A DNA stretch of 64,000 nucleotides from Pseudooceanicola pacificus (GTDB lineage: Bacteria > Pseudomonadota > Alphaproteobacteria > Rhodobacterales > Rhodobacteraceae): contig NZ_WNXQ01000001.1 of NCBI RefSeq assembly GCF_009789075.1, positions 310,001 to 374,000 on the forward strand, given 5' to 3'. The translations under genes and the position numbers were made by a program. The notes beneath the pieces are model-generated. The model ran no database searches, was not told where the DNA came from, and was given only the letters and a program-made list of their open reading frames with translations. The first letter of the stretch is position 1. Each line of letters begins with the position of its first letter. Below, piece by piece: positions 24,781 through 33,872 of this stretch.

Positions 24781-26556
24781 TCACGACAGGGCCGTCCTCC
24801 TGCATTGCCCCGCCCATTCTGCCTGGCTGCGCAGGGCAACCAGTTCCTCCACCACCGTTTCCGGGCGGCGGTAGACGATCAGCTGGCCAAGTCCGTCCAA
24901 GACCCTGAGGTTGGCCCGGTTCGCGCGGCGGTCGTAGAAATCGCGCACCGCCTCGATCTTGACCGCCGGGTCGTCAGAGCCGTGCAGCACGCGCACCGGA
25001 ACCTGCGTTCCGTCGACCCGATGGCTCCAGTCGCTGACCATGTGCTGGCTGTCGATCTCGAAGGCCTGGTGCCCCTGCCGGACCGAAAACCGGTGCCCGG
25101 CGGCGATGCGTTCATAGATTTCGGGATCGCTGACGGCGGCCAGGTCATCGGGCGTTTCCTGGTACATGCTGCGGATGAACCGCCTTTGCCCGCCATTCAT
25201 CATCTGGTTGATGCCCGCCCGCAGGACAAAGGGCAGCAGGCGCGGCGTGAACCGGGCGGTATAGGCCACCAGCCGCTGCCGTGTGGACATGGTGGCGAAG
25301 TAATGCGTCGATTGCAGCGGCACGCTGCCCGAAACGGACAGGATGCCCTCCACCAGTTCGGGGTGATGCTGCGCCAGGGCATAGGCATAGAGCGAACCGG
25401 CCATATGCCCCAGCACAAGCGCCGGGCCCGCGTCCAGCTCTGCCAGCAGCGCGGCCACGTCCTGCGCCAGTCGGTCCGGCGCGGTGGCGGCGGGCCCGGG
25501 GGCCGGATCGCTGGAGCCGTAATAGGGCCGGATCGGGCAGATCAGCCGCAGCCCGGCATCGCTCAGCAGCTTTGCGAACCGGGGCGTGATCCCGATCCCG
25601 TCGAGCATGCCGTGAAAGAACACCACGGGCCGTCCGCCGAGGTCGCCATGCACCTCGGCCGCAAGGGTGCGCCCGTCGCCCAGACGGACCTGGATCGAGC
25701 GGTCCGAGGTCACGGCAGATGCCACCGCCGGATAGCGTTCGACCATGCGCATCAGCGAGAACAGCAACCGCACGAGGTCGACCTGCGATCTTGCCCCGGC
25801 CTTGGCGAGGATCTTCTTGACCTGGGTGCGCACGGTCGACACGGCGCTGCCGCGCAGGTTGGCGATCTGCTCGATCCCGTGCCCTTCGGCCACCAGCTCG
25901 CATATCGCGCATTCCGAGGGCGACATGTCGAAATCCTCGGCCAGCATGCGCGAAATGCCCACCGGCCAGTCCGGCGTGATCTTCTGCACCACAAGCAGGT
26001 CGCCCTCGTGCTGGTCGGACAGGGCGCGGGCCTGCAGGAACAGCGGCCGCGTCTCGCCCTGGGGATCGACCCGCAGGACCACCGGGCGCAGGCTGGCAGC
26101 ATGGGTGTCGGGCCTGATGCTCTGGCACATGCGCTCCAGCGACTTGCGATGCTTGGCCTGCAGCGGCAGGGCGTCGATGCGGCTGGTCTTGGTCAGCCCG
26201 AACAGGCGCTGCGCGGTGGCGTTGAACCAGACGATCCGCCCGCCCGGGTCGATGAGCATCTGCGGGCCAAGCGCCCGCTCGCCGCTGTTATGGCCCACCC
26301 CCTCCGGACGGGGGCGCTGCGCCATCGTCTCCAGCAATTGCGAGGCGATCTCGAAATGGCGGGCGATCTCGGGGTCTTCGTCCGTGGCCGGGGCGCCGTC
26401 GCCGGTGTTCTCGCCCTGAAGCGATTGCAGTTCTTCCAGCCGGTCCGAGATATGCGCGTCCCATTCGCCCATGAACTGGTCATAGGTCTGGGGCTCAAGC
26501 GCGATCCGATAGATGCTCTCGATGAGTCGCGCTCGGTTTTCGCCAAGTTTGGACAC
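24781..26556 (-). CDS. PAS-LuxR regulator fused to a catalytically dead alpha/beta-hydrolase domain
   Basis: A 591-residue fusion. Residues ~95-195 look like a PAS domain (MLIDPGGRIVWFNATAQRLF). Residues ~205-265 are a LuxR-type helix-turn-helix (MSPSECAICELVAEGHGIEQ, then STVRTQVKKIL). Residues ~295-575 are an alpha/beta-hydrolase fold with oxyanion loop FFHGMLDG. The nucleophile elbow GxSxG reads GHMAG (383-387), so Met replaces Ser. The acid survives in HGSDDP, but the His position reads GLGQLIVYRRP, with Gln558. Two of three triad residues are missing, which points to ligand sensing rather than hydrolysis. The start is GTG 26556. Confidence 0.85.
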   Translation of the reverse strand: MSKLGENRARLIESIYRIALEPQTYDQFMGEWDAHISDRLEELQSLQGENTGDGAPATDEDPEIARHFEIASQLLETMAQRPRPEGVGHNSGERALGPQMLIDPGGRIVWFNATAQRLFGLTKTSRIDALPLQAKHRKSLERMCQSIRPDTHAASLRPVVLRVDPQGETRPLFLQARALSDQHEGDLLVVQKITPDWPVGISRMLAEDFDMSPSECAICELVAEGHGIEQIANLRGSAVSTVRTQVKKILAKAGARSQVDLVRLLFSLMRMVERYPAVASAVTSDRSIQVRLGDGRTLAAEVHGDLGGRPVVFFHGMLDGIGITPRFAKLLSDAGLRLICPIRPYYGSSDPAPGPAATAPDRLAQDVAALLAELDAGPALVLGHMAGSLYAYALAQHHPELVEGILSVSGSVPLQSTHYFATMSTRQRLVAYTARFTPRLLPFVLRAGINQMMNGGQRRFIRSMYQETPDDLAAVSDPEIYERIAAGHRFSVRQGHQAFEIDSQHMVSDWSHRVDGTQVPVRVLHGSDDPAVKIEAVRDFYDRRANRANLRVLDGLGQLIVYRRPETVVEELVALRSQAEWAGQCRRTALS

Positions 26557-26792
26557 GGCTTCTGCCCCCGGATCTGGTCCTTGCAGGGCCGTTGAAATCC
26601 GCCGGCCCGTCGCTACGACAATACCCCAAATGGTGTACAGCTGGAATGTAGACCAAGAAAAAGCACCGGCAACGCGATGAAAAGGATTTTTACCGCCTGG
26701 TCCGGATTTGACTCGGCGGCCCGGGCGGCGTTCTGTACCGCCATTCCATTTTAAATCTATTCTTCTTCAATGACGTAGGCGTTCATTAAAGT

Positions 26793-26821
26793 GGCCGGTC
26801 CGCATAGCGGGCCGGCCTTTT
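26793..26821. terminator. Strong intrinsic terminator hairpin between matB and the LuxR-type gene
   Basis: GGCCGG-T-CCGC-ata-GCGG-G-CCGGCC (26793-26817, one T-G wobble) is followed on the plus strand by TTTT. On the minus strand, where matB ends at 26846, the stem is followed by ACTTTAAT, so it can also end matB transcripts. Confidence 0.65.
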
Positions 26822-26845
26822 GCGACGTTGCGTCAACCTGAAGGT

Positions 26846-28345
26846 TCAGGCGGTGAAGAGCTGCCCGTATCGGTCGCGCAGTTCCTTCTTCTGGACCTTG
26901 CCCATCGTGTTGCGCGGCAAATCGGCGACGATCTCGACATGTTTGGGCTGCTTGAACTTGGCCAGCTGTCCGGACAGCGCGCCCGAGATAGCCGAGGGGT
27001 CGCAGGCCTCTCCGACAACCACGGCCACCACCGCCTCGCCGAAATCCGGGTGCGGCACGCCGATGACGGCGCTTTCCACCACGCCGGGCAGGTCGTCGAT
27101 CGCCTCTTCGATCTCCTTGGGATAGACGTTGAACCCGCCCGAGATGATCAGATCCTTGGACCGCCCGACAATCGAGACATAGCCCCGTTCGTCCACGATC
27201 CCCAGGTCGCCGGTGATGAACCAGCCATCGGGCTTCAGCTCCTCCGCCGTCTTTTCGGGCATCTGCCAGTAGCCCTGGAACACATTCGCGCCGCGCACCT
27301 CGATCACGCCGATCTCGCCGGTCGCCACCTCGGCCCCGTCGGCCATCACCCGCAGTTCGACCCCCGGCAGGGGGAAGCCGACCGTGCCGGGCCGCCGTTC
27401 TCCGTCATAGGGGTTCGAGGTGTTCATGTTGGTCTCGGTCATGCCGTAGCGTTCGAGGATGCGCAGGCCGGTCCGCTCTTCCCATTTCTCATGCGTGTCG
27501 ACCAGCATCGGCGCCGATCCCGACACGAAGAGACGCATGTTCGACGCCGCCTCGCGGGTCAGCCGGGGGTTTTCCAGCAGGCGGGTGTAAAAGGTCGGCA
27601 CGCCCATCATCGCGGTGGCACCCGGCATTGCGTCCAGGATCGCCTCGGGGTCGAATTTCGCCAGAAAGACGATGGAGGCCCCCGCGAAAAGCGCCACGTT
27701 GGTCGCCACGAACAGCCCGTGGGTGTGAAAGATCGGCAATGCGTGGATCAGCACATCGGCGTCGGTGAACTGCCAGTACCCCACCAGCATCTCGGAATTC
27801 GAGGCCAGGTTGGCATGGCTGAGCATCGCCCCCTTGGACCGCCCCGTGGTGCCCGAGGTGTAGAGGATCGCCGCCAGGTCGCCGGCCCCGCGCGCCACCG
27901 CGTCGAACCCGGCCACGTCGGGCAGGGCGTCAATCAGCGAGCCTGTGCCGTCCGGCGCCAGATCGAAGACGGCGGCGGATCCGGCCAGCGGCGCGATCTC
28001 GGCCCGGCGGGCGGGATCGCAGACCACCACGGCTGGCGTCGCGTCGCCCAGGAAATAGCCCAGCTCGGCCGCCGTGTACCCGGTGTTGAGCGGCAGGAAG
28101 ATCCCGCCCGCCAGGACCGTGCCGATGTAGAGCTGCAGCGCCTCCATGGATTTTTCGACCTGTACCGCCACCCGGTCGCCCGGTGCCAGCCCCGCCGCCA
28201 ACAGCGCCGCCGCCATCCTCTCGGCCCCGGCAAAAAGCTGGGCATAGGTCACGTCGGACTGCCCGGGACGGGTGGCAAAGACCTTGTCCGGGGTCCGTCC
28301 GGCATGGCGCGCCAACCGGCTGGCAAGGTGGTTCTGGTCGTACAT
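26846..28345 (-). CDS. matB: Malonyl-CoA synthetase (malonate-CoA ligase)
   Basis: ANL-superfamily adenylating enzyme that activates malonate (or methylmalonate) with ATP and CoA. The 499-residue length is typical. Motifs are the P-loop-like YTSGTTGRSKGAMLSH, the RYGMTETNMNTSN region characteristic of malonyl-CoA synthetases, TGDLGIVDERGYVSIVGR, and the late Lys in MGKVQKKELR. ATG 28345 is followed by the conserved MYDQNHLASRL. No malonyl-CoA decarboxylase or malonate transporter is beside it; the FCD-GntR gene nearby could be its regulator. Confidence 0.9.
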   Translation of the reverse strand: MYDQNHLASRLARHAGRTPDKVFATRPGQSDVTYAQLFAGAERMAAALLAAGLAPGDRVAVQVEKSMEALQLYIGTVLAGGIFLPLNTGYTAAELGYFLGDATPAVVVCDPARRAEIAPLAGSAAVFDLAPDGTGSLIDALPDVAGFDAVARGAGDLAAILYTSGTTGRSKGAMLSHANLASNSEMLVGYWQFTDADVLIHALPIFHTHGLFVATNVALFAGASIVFLAKFDPEAILDAMPGATAMMGVPTFYTRLLENPRLTREAASNMRLFVSGSAPMLVDTHEKWEERTGLRILERYGMTETNMNTSNPYDGERRPGTVGFPLPGVELRVMADGAEVATGEIGVIEVRGANVFQGYWQMPEKTAEELKPDGWFITGDLGIVDERGYVSIVGRSKDLIISGGFNVYPKEIEEAIDDLPGVVESAVIGVPHPDFGEAVVAVVVGEACDPSAISGALSGQLAKFKQPKHVEIVADLPRNTMGKVQKKELRDRYGQLFTA

Positions 28346-28480
28346 GAAGGCCTCTCGGAGTGTGGGTATACCATTTTTTCCGATGCCGGACCGGGAATTG
28401 CAAGCGCGTCCTTGCCGTTGACCTTTGTCTGCCACAAGGAGAGCATCGCGGCGAACTGAACCCTCCGGAAGGTCGACTGA

Positions 28481-29404
28481 ATGGCACCCCTGCGCGGTAT
28501 TATCCTGAAACTCTGCGCCGTGATGTGCTTCATCGTCATGTTCGCGCTGATCAAGCTGTCCGCCGATCACGTGCCGCCGGGGGAATCCGTCTTCTTCCGC
28601 TCGTTCTTTGCCCTGCCGGTCATCGTGGGATGGCTGGCGATGAAGGGCGACCTGTCCGTCGGGCTCAAGGTGAAATCGCCCACGGCGCATGTGCTGCGCG
28701 GCTGCCTCGGGACGGTGGCGATGGGGACCAACTTTGCCGCCGTCGCCCTGCTGCCTCTGCCCGAGGTCACGGCGCTTGGCTATGCCATGCCGCTGCTGGT
28801 TGTCGTCTTTGCCGCGATGTTCCTGCACGAACGCGTCGGCCCCTACCGCTTTGGCGCGGTCGCGCTTGGGCTTGTCGGCGTGCTGGTGGTGATGGAGCCG
28901 AACATCACCATCCAGTCCGGCAACACGATCAAGAGCACGCAGGCCTTCGGCGTGATGCTGGTGCTCTTCGGCGCGGTCTGCGGGGCGCTGGCGCAGATCC
29001 ATATCCGCAACATGGTGCAGGTCGAACAGACTTCGGCCATCGTGTTCTGGTTCTCGATGACCTCCAGCGTGCTGGCGCTGCTGACGGTCCCGTTCGGCTG
29101 GGTCGTGCCGCATGGCTGGGAATGGGTCTGGCTGATTTCCTCGGGCCTGATCGGCGGCATCGGGCAGATCTGCCTGACCTCGGCCTATCGCTTCGCCGAT
29201 GCCTCGCTGGTGGCGCCGTTCGATTACGCCTCGATGATCTTTGCCGTGCTGATCGGCTATTTCCTCTTTGCCGAGGTGCCGACGATCCAGACCCTCGTTG
29301 GCGCGCTACTGGTCATCTCGGCGGGGGTGATCATCATCCTGCGCGAGCGGCACCTGGGCCTGCAGCGGGGCCGGGCCCGGCAGGCCAAGACGCCTCTGGG
29401 CTAG
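28481..29404 (+). CDS. EamA/DMT-family transporter
   Basis: Inner-membrane drug/metabolite transporter of 307 residues with ten predicted helices in two EamA halves. FFRSFFALPVIVGWLAMKG lies in the first and GGIGQICLTSAYRFADASL in the second. The substrate is unknown; related proteins export amino acids, purines or other metabolites. It is divergent from matB with a 135-bp promoter region between them. Confidence 0.9.
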   Translation: MAPLRGIILKLCAVMCFIVMFALIKLSADHVPPGESVFFRSFFALPVIVGWLAMKGDLSVGLKVKSPTAHVLRGCLGTVAMGTNFAAVALLPLPEVTALGYAMPLLVVVFAAMFLHERVGPYRFGAVALGLVGVLVVMEPNITIQSGNTIKSTQAFGVMLVLFGAVCGALAQIHIRNMVQVEQTSAIVFWFSMTSSVLALLTVPFGWVVPHGWEWVWLISSGLIGGIGQICLTSAYRFADASLVAPFDYASMIFAVLIGYFLFAEVPTIQTLVGALLVISAGVIIILRERHLGLQRGRARQAKTPLG

Positions 29405-29557
29405 ACCGGCAGCGGGCTGCAGGGGGCCGGGCACTTCGCCGGGCGCCCCCTAAGGCGGCCTGGGCATCCCTTGGCGCACCGGACCGACAGGTCGGAGGGC
29501 AACAGGTCCCCAGACATGCGCAGGCAGGCAGGTCACGCGGTGCCGCGCAATTCGCGG

Positions 29558-30271
29558 TCAGTCGGGCGCCAGCATGTAGCCCGCGCCGCGCACTGTCTGC
29601 AGATAGCGCGGCTGCTTCGGATCGGTTTCGATCTTGCGCCGCAGCCGGGTGATCTGCACGTCGACCGCGCGCTCCTGCGCCAGCCCGCCGTCCCGCCCGG
29701 TGGTGCGGCCCAGATCCTCGACCAGCTGGGTGCGCGACAGGGGCTCGCCCGGATTGGCGGCAAAGATGCGCATCAGCTGCACCTCGGTCGCCGTCAGGCG
29801 CACCTGCGCCTGCCCGCGCCACATCTCGCTGCGGTCGATGTCGTAGCTGACATCGCCCAGGTGCAGCACGCGGGGGGCCTCGTCCGGCTGGGCGGGTTCG
29901 GGCATCCGACGCAGGATGGCATTGATCCGCAGCAGCAGTTCGCGCGGTTCGAACGGCTTGGAAAGGTAGTCGTCGGCCCCCGCCTCCAGCCCCTCGATCC
30001 GCTCGCTCGTCTCGCCCTTGGCGGTCAGCAGCATCACCGGGGTCTGCAGCGTCTGGCGCACGTGGCGCGTCAGGCTCACGCCGTCCTCGCCGGGCATCAT
30101 CACGTCCAGCACGATCAGGTCGAATTCCAGCCCGGCCAGCAGGCGGCGGGCATGGGCCGCGTCGCGCGCGGTCGAGACAAGGAAACCGCTGCGCACCAGG
30201 AACTTGGCCAGCAGGGCACGAATGCGTTCGTCGTCATCGACGATCAGCAGGTGGGGCGACGGCTCGCTCAT
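29558..30271 (-). CDS. petR: OmpR-type response regulator PetR
   Basis: A 237-residue two-component regulator. The receiver domain (~5-120) has the acidic pair DDDE, the phospho-acceptor Asp in LIVLDVMMPGEDG and Lys in YLSKPFEP. The C-terminal winged helix has RAVDVQITRLRRKIE and YLQTVRGAGYML. It overlaps the MarR gene upstream by ATGA, exactly as petP-petR of Rhodobacter. No histidine kinase is present in the window. Confidence 0.85.
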   Translation of the reverse strand: MSEPSPHLLIVDDDERIRALLAKFLVRSGFLVSTARDAAHARRLLAGLEFDLIVLDVMMPGEDGVSLTRHVRQTLQTPVMLLTAKGETSERIEGLEAGADDYLSKPFEPRELLLRINAILRRMPEPAQPDEAPRVLHLGDVSYDIDRSEMWRGQAQVRLTATEVQLMRIFAANPGEPLSRTQLVEDLGRTTGRDGGLAQERAVDVQITRLRRKIETDPKQPRYLQTVRGAGYMLAPD

Positions 30272-30765
30272 CCCTGGCCCTCGCGCAGAGAGGCATAGGT
30301 CGCGCGCACCTGCGGCTCGATCATCGCCTCAAGCACCTGGCGGAACCCGGCCACGGCATCCGGACCGGCCTGGCGATAGGCCGAGCGCATCTGGCGGCGC
30401 TGCGCATCGGACAGGCGGGCCTCCAGCTCGCGGCCCTTCTCGGTCAGGAACAGGTGGCGTTCGCGCTTGTCGCTGGTGCCGACTCGGCTGTCCACCAGAC
30501 CGTCCTCGATCAGGGTGCGCAGCACGCGGTTCAGCGACTGTTTGGTGACGCCCAATATTTCAAGCAGCCGTTTCACGTTCATACCCGGCACCCGCGCGAT
30601 GAAGTGCAGCGCCCGGTGATGGGCGCGGCCGTAATCCATGCCCTCCAGTATCTGGTCGGGCGCCGAAGTGAAGCCACGGTAAGCAAAAAACATGGCTTCG
30701 ATGCCCTGTCGCAACTGCTCGTCCGTGAGAAAGAGAAGGGTATCGCCGCTGCTGGCCTCGTTCAT
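30268..30765 (-). CDS. petP: MarR-family regulator PetP
   Basis: A 165-residue winged-helix protein: RALHFIARVPGMNVKRLLEI, recognition helix VTKQSLNRVLRTLIEDGLV and wing VGTSDKRERHLFLTEKG. In Rhodobacter the PetP/PetR pair influences cytochrome bc1 gene expression. Here the two genes are translationally coupled and divergent from ilvE across a 185-bp AT-rich promoter region. Assignment rests on the conserved pair and gene order. Confidence 0.83.
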   Translation of the reverse strand: MNEASSGDTLLFLTDEQLRQGIEAMFFAYRGFTSAPDQILEGMDYGRAHHRALHFIARVPGMNVKRLLEILGVTKQSLNRVLRTLIEDGLVDSRVGTSDKRERHLFLTEKGRELEARLSDAQRRQMRSAYRQAGPDAVAGFRQVLEAMIEPQVRATYASLREGQG

Positions 30766-30950
30766 GGTAACCTGCCCTCTCGTTCACAATTTGCCCATTC
30801 AAGCGGCATGTTAAGTCAGCCTTGTTGACATTCCAAGACCCATTTGTTAGCGATTCCCGGCAACTCGCGAAATTAAATGTCCGGCATGAGACTAATTCGC
30901 GCAACAAATGAAAATTCGCGGGCCCGACCGCGCAGTGAAGGAAGAAACCG

Positions 30951-31820
30951 ATGACCGGTGCCTATGACGATCGCGACGGCAAGATCTGGATGGACGGCAA
31001 GCTGGTGGACTGGCGCGATGCCAATGTGCACCTGCTGACCCATGCCCTGCACTATGCCTCGTCGGTATTCGAGGGCGAGCGGTGCTACAACGGCAAGATT
31101 TTCAAGGGAGTCCAGCATTCCGAACGGCTGCGCAATTCGGCCAGCCTGCTGGATTTCGAAATCCCCTACACGGTCGAAGAGATCGAGGCCGCCAAATATG
31201 CCATGCTCGAGGCCAACGGCTGGACCGACGCCTATGTGCGTGCCGTCGCCTGGCGCGGCGCGGGCGAGGACATGGGCGTCTCGGCCGCCCGCAACCCGGT
31301 GCGCCTGGCCATCGCAGGCTGGGAATGGGGCAACTACTACGGCGACGCCAAGTTCAAGGGCGCCAAGCTGGACATTTCCAAGTGGAAACGCCCCTCGCCC
31401 GAAACCATCCCGGTGCATGCCAAGGCCGCCGGTCTCTACATGATCTGCACCATGTCCAAGCACGCGGCCGAGGCCAAGGGCTGTTCGGACGCGTTGTTCA
31501 TGGATTACCGCGGCTATGTGGCCGAGGCGACCGGCGCCAACATCTTCTTCGTCAAGGACGGCGAGGTGCACACGCCCAAGGCCGACTGCTTCCTCAACGG
31601 CCTGACCCGGCAGACGGTCATCGGCATGCTGGAGGAAAAGCAGATCAAGGTCACCGAGCGCCACATCATGCCGGAAGAGCTGGAAAGCTTCGAACAGTGC
31701 TGGCTGACCGGAACGGCGGCCGAGGTCACCCCCGTGGGCGAGATCGGCACCTACAATTTCGAAGTCGGCGCCCTGACGCGCGACATCGCGGAAAGCTACG
31801 AGAAGCTGGTGCGCGCCTGA
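30951..31820 (+). CDS. ilvE: Branched-chain amino acid aminotransferase
   Basis: Fold-type IV PLP aminotransferase of 289 residues that exchanges amino groups between Leu, Ile or Val and 2-oxoglutarate. Key parts are HLLTHALHYASSVFEGERCY, the PLP Lys in PVHAKAAGLYM, and EATGANIFFVKDGEVHTP. GAAGGAAGA lies upstream of ATG 30951. Its neighbour order petR-petP-ilvE is one seen in Rhodobacteraceae. Confidence 0.95.
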   Translation: MTGAYDDRDGKIWMDGKLVDWRDANVHLLTHALHYASSVFEGERCYNGKIFKGVQHSERLRNSASLLDFEIPYTVEEIEAAKYAMLEANGWTDAYVRAVAWRGAGEDMGVSAARNPVRLAIAGWEWGNYYGDAKFKGAKLDISKWKRPSPETIPVHAKAAGLYMICTMSKHAAEAKGCSDALFMDYRGYVAEATGANIFFVKDGEVHTPKADCFLNGLTRQTVIGMLEEKQIKVTERHIMPEELESFEQCWLTGTAAEVTPVGEIGTYNFEVGALTRDIAESYEKLVRA

Positions 31821-31830
31821 TCGCATCATG

Positions 31831-31854
31831 GCCCGCCCTTGCCGGGGCGGGCCG
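31831..31854 (+). terminator. GC-rich hairpin after ilvE
   Basis: GGCCCGCCC (31831-31839) pairs perfectly with GGGCGGGCC (31846-31854), 10 bases after the ilvE stop. No T-run follows, so it is a weak or Rho-assisted terminator candidate. Confidence 0.5.
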
Positions 31855-31997
31855 GTTGCCGCCGCAGTGGGGTGGCGGTGAGCGTGCTTACGTTGCCGCA
31901 GACCGCGCCGCCCCCCTGCCCGGCATGTCGCGCGCCGGGATCGCCCCGCCCGCCTGACAGGCTGTCGCGCCCCGCGCGGGGGTGCTAGAGAAACGCC

Positions 31998-32771
31998 ATG
32001 CTCTCTTACCAGCACGCCTATCACGCCGGGAACCTGGCCGATGTCCACAAGCACGCGCTGCTGGCGCTGGCGCTGGACTACATGGCGCAGAAGCCGAAAC
32101 CGCTCAGCTATCTCGAAACCCATGCCGGCCGCGCGCTCTATGACCTTGCGGCTCCCGAGGCACTGAAGACGGGCGAGGCGGCGCAGGGAATCGAGCGGGT
32201 GTCCGGCTGGTTCCCTGCCGATCACCCCTATGCCCGCGCCCTGGCCGCCGCCCGTGCGCAGGCGGGCCCCCGCGCCTATCCCGGGTCGCCCTTCATCGCC
32301 CGCCACCTGCTGCGCGAGAGCGACCGCATCACCCTGGCCGAACTGCACCCGCAGGAGGTCGCCGCCCTGCGCGCCGCCCTGCCCGGCGCCGATGTGCGCA
32401 AGGCCGACGGGCCGGCGCTGGCCCTCTCGCTTGCCCCGCCCGAGCCGCGGCGCGGCCTTGTCCTGATCGACCCGTCCTGGGAGGTGAAGACCGACTGGTC
32501 CGAGATGCCCAGGCTGGTGTCCCGCCTGCACCGGAAATGGCCGGTCGGGGTGATCATGCTGTGGTACCCGATGCTGACCTCGGGCGCGCATGAGCCGATG
32601 CGGCAGGCGCTGGACGCGCTGGATATCCCGGATGCACTGGTCAGCGAGGTGCGCTTTCCCTCGGCCCGGCCCGGTCACGGGATGACTGGCAGCGGGCTCT
32701 TTGTGGCGAACCCACCCTGGGGGCTGGCCGAGGCAGGCAGCCAGATCGGCGAGCGGTTCGGCCGGCTTTAG
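31998..32771 (+). CDS. rlmJ: 23S rRNA (adenine-2030-N6)-methyltransferase
   Basis: SAM-dependent rRNA methylase of 257 residues. It begins MLSYQHAYHAGNLADVHKH, the family's unusual N-terminal motif. The SAM site includes YLETHAGRALYD, and the catalytic motif IV is LIDPSWEVK (DPxY/W type). WYPMLTSG and GSGLFVANPPWGL close the domain. It is monocistronic and converges on the ABC operon across a repeat-filled gap. Confidence 0.93.
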   Translation: MLSYQHAYHAGNLADVHKHALLALALDYMAQKPKPLSYLETHAGRALYDLAAPEALKTGEAAQGIERVSGWFPADHPYARALAAARAQAGPRAYPGSPFIARHLLRESDRITLAELHPQEVAALRAALPGADVRKADGPALALSLAPPEPRRGLVLIDPSWEVKTDWSEMPRLVSRLHRKWPVGVIMLWYPMLTSGAHEPMRQALDALDIPDALVSEVRFPSARPGHGMTGSGLFVANPPWGLAEAGSQIGERFGRL

Positions 32772-32800
32772 GTGGTTGCGCCGGCTGCGCCGTCGCGCGG

Positions 32801-32920
32801 GAGGGGGCTCTGCCCCCGCCGCACCTGCGGTGCGACTCCCCCGGAGTATTTTGGACGAGATGAAGCGGGGGACCGGTCCCCTGCTTCCTCTTGCGTCAAA
32901 TATGCCCGCCGGAGGCGGAC
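32801..32920. repeat. Composite intergenic repeat, head-to-head pair
   Basis: The left half has hairpins GGGGGC-TCT-GCCCCC (32803-32817) and CGCACC-TGC-GGTGCG (32820-32834), then GGAGTATTTTGGACGAGATGAAGC (in two pieces, 32843-32866). The right half is a diverged inverted copy (reads leftwards from about 32915) meeting it at GGGGACC-GGTCCCC (32868-32881). It lies between the convergent rlmJ and Pot-type operon, and a related copy is at 46024-46079. Confidence 0.7.
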
Positions 32921-33015
32921 CTGCGCCAGCGGCGACGCAATCGCGCCGCCCGGCACTGCGGTGTCGGTGAAGGTGCCTGCCCCTCTCCGCCCGTGAGGAA
33001 GAGAGGGGGCGCGGA

Positions 33016-33867
33016 TCAGCCCGGGGACATGCCCCGCAGCCGTTCGGACCGGCGGCGCAGCAGTTCGACCACGGTCAGCAGGACGATCGAGATCGCCACC
33101 AGCATCGTCGCCACCGCGAGGATTGTCGGCGATATCTGTTCGCGCAGGCCGATGAACATCTGCCAGGGCAGCGTCTTCTGGCCGGCGGAGCCGACGAAGA
33201 GCACCACCACCACCTCGTCGAAGGAGGTGATGAAGGCGAAGAGCCCGCCCGAGATCACCCCCGGCAGGATCAGCGGCATCTGCACCCGGAAGAAGGTTGT
33301 CACCGGATCCGCGCCCATGTTGGCCGCCGCGCGGGTCAGCGAGCGGTCGAAGCCGACCAGCGTTGCCGTCACGGTGATGATCACAAAGGGAATGCCAAGC
33401 GCCGCATGTGCCAGCACGACGCCCAGATAGGTGCCCTGCAGACCGATGCGCGAGTAGAAGAAATACATCCCCGCGGCCGAGATGATCAGCGGCACGATCA
33501 TCGGCGAGATCAGGATCGCCATGATCGCCCGGCGGAACGGCACATGTTCCGACGACAGCCCGATGGCCGCCAGCGTGCCGAAGCCGACCGAAAGCAGCGT
33601 CGCCATCGGCGCGATCTTCAGCGAATTCCACATCGCCGCCTGCCAGTCCGAGGTCTGGAAGAAGTCGCGGTAATGCTTCAGCGAGTAGCCTGCCGGGTCG
33701 AGCCGCAGCATTTCCGGCGTGAAGGTGAAGAAGTCCTCGGCGTTGAAGCTGAGCGGCATCACCACCACGATGGGGGCGATCAGGAAGAAGAAGATCAGCC
33801 CGCAGATCACGCGGAAGGCGTAGTACCAGATGCGCTGGCCGGTCGTGGCGTACGGAGGAAGTCCCAT
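33016..33867 (-). CDS. Pot-type ABC transporter permease, second subunit (PotC/PotI-like)
   Basis: Inner-membrane permease of 283 residues with six helices. The EAA coupling loop is AAANMGADPVTTFFRVQMPL, followed by ILPGVISGGLFAFITSFDEV, typical of the spermidine/putrescine family. It starts five bases after the first permease's stop and is the last gene of the leftward operon, ending at the repeat region. It should pair with the larger permease and the ATPase at 38142-39242. Confidence 0.92.
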   Translation of the reverse strand: MGLPPYATTGQRIWYYAFRVICGLIFFFLIAPIVVVMPLSFNAEDFFTFTPEMLRLDPAGYSLKHYRDFFQTSDWQAAMWNSLKIAPMATLLSVGFGTLAAIGLSSEHVPFRRAIMAILISPMIVPLIISAAGMYFFYSRIGLQGTYLGVVLAHAALGIPFVIITVTATLVGFDRSLTRAAANMGADPVTTFFRVQMPLILPGVISGGLFAFITSFDEVVVVLFVGSAGQKTLPWQMFIGLREQISPTILAVATMLVAISIVLLTVVELLRRRSERLRGMSPG

Positions 33868-33872
33868 GTGCG

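Noticed and set aside
32801-32920. Insertion sequence end or CRISPR repeat
   Set aside because: No transposase, no target duplication and no regularly spaced repeat-spacer units. Only a palindromic intergenic element is supported.
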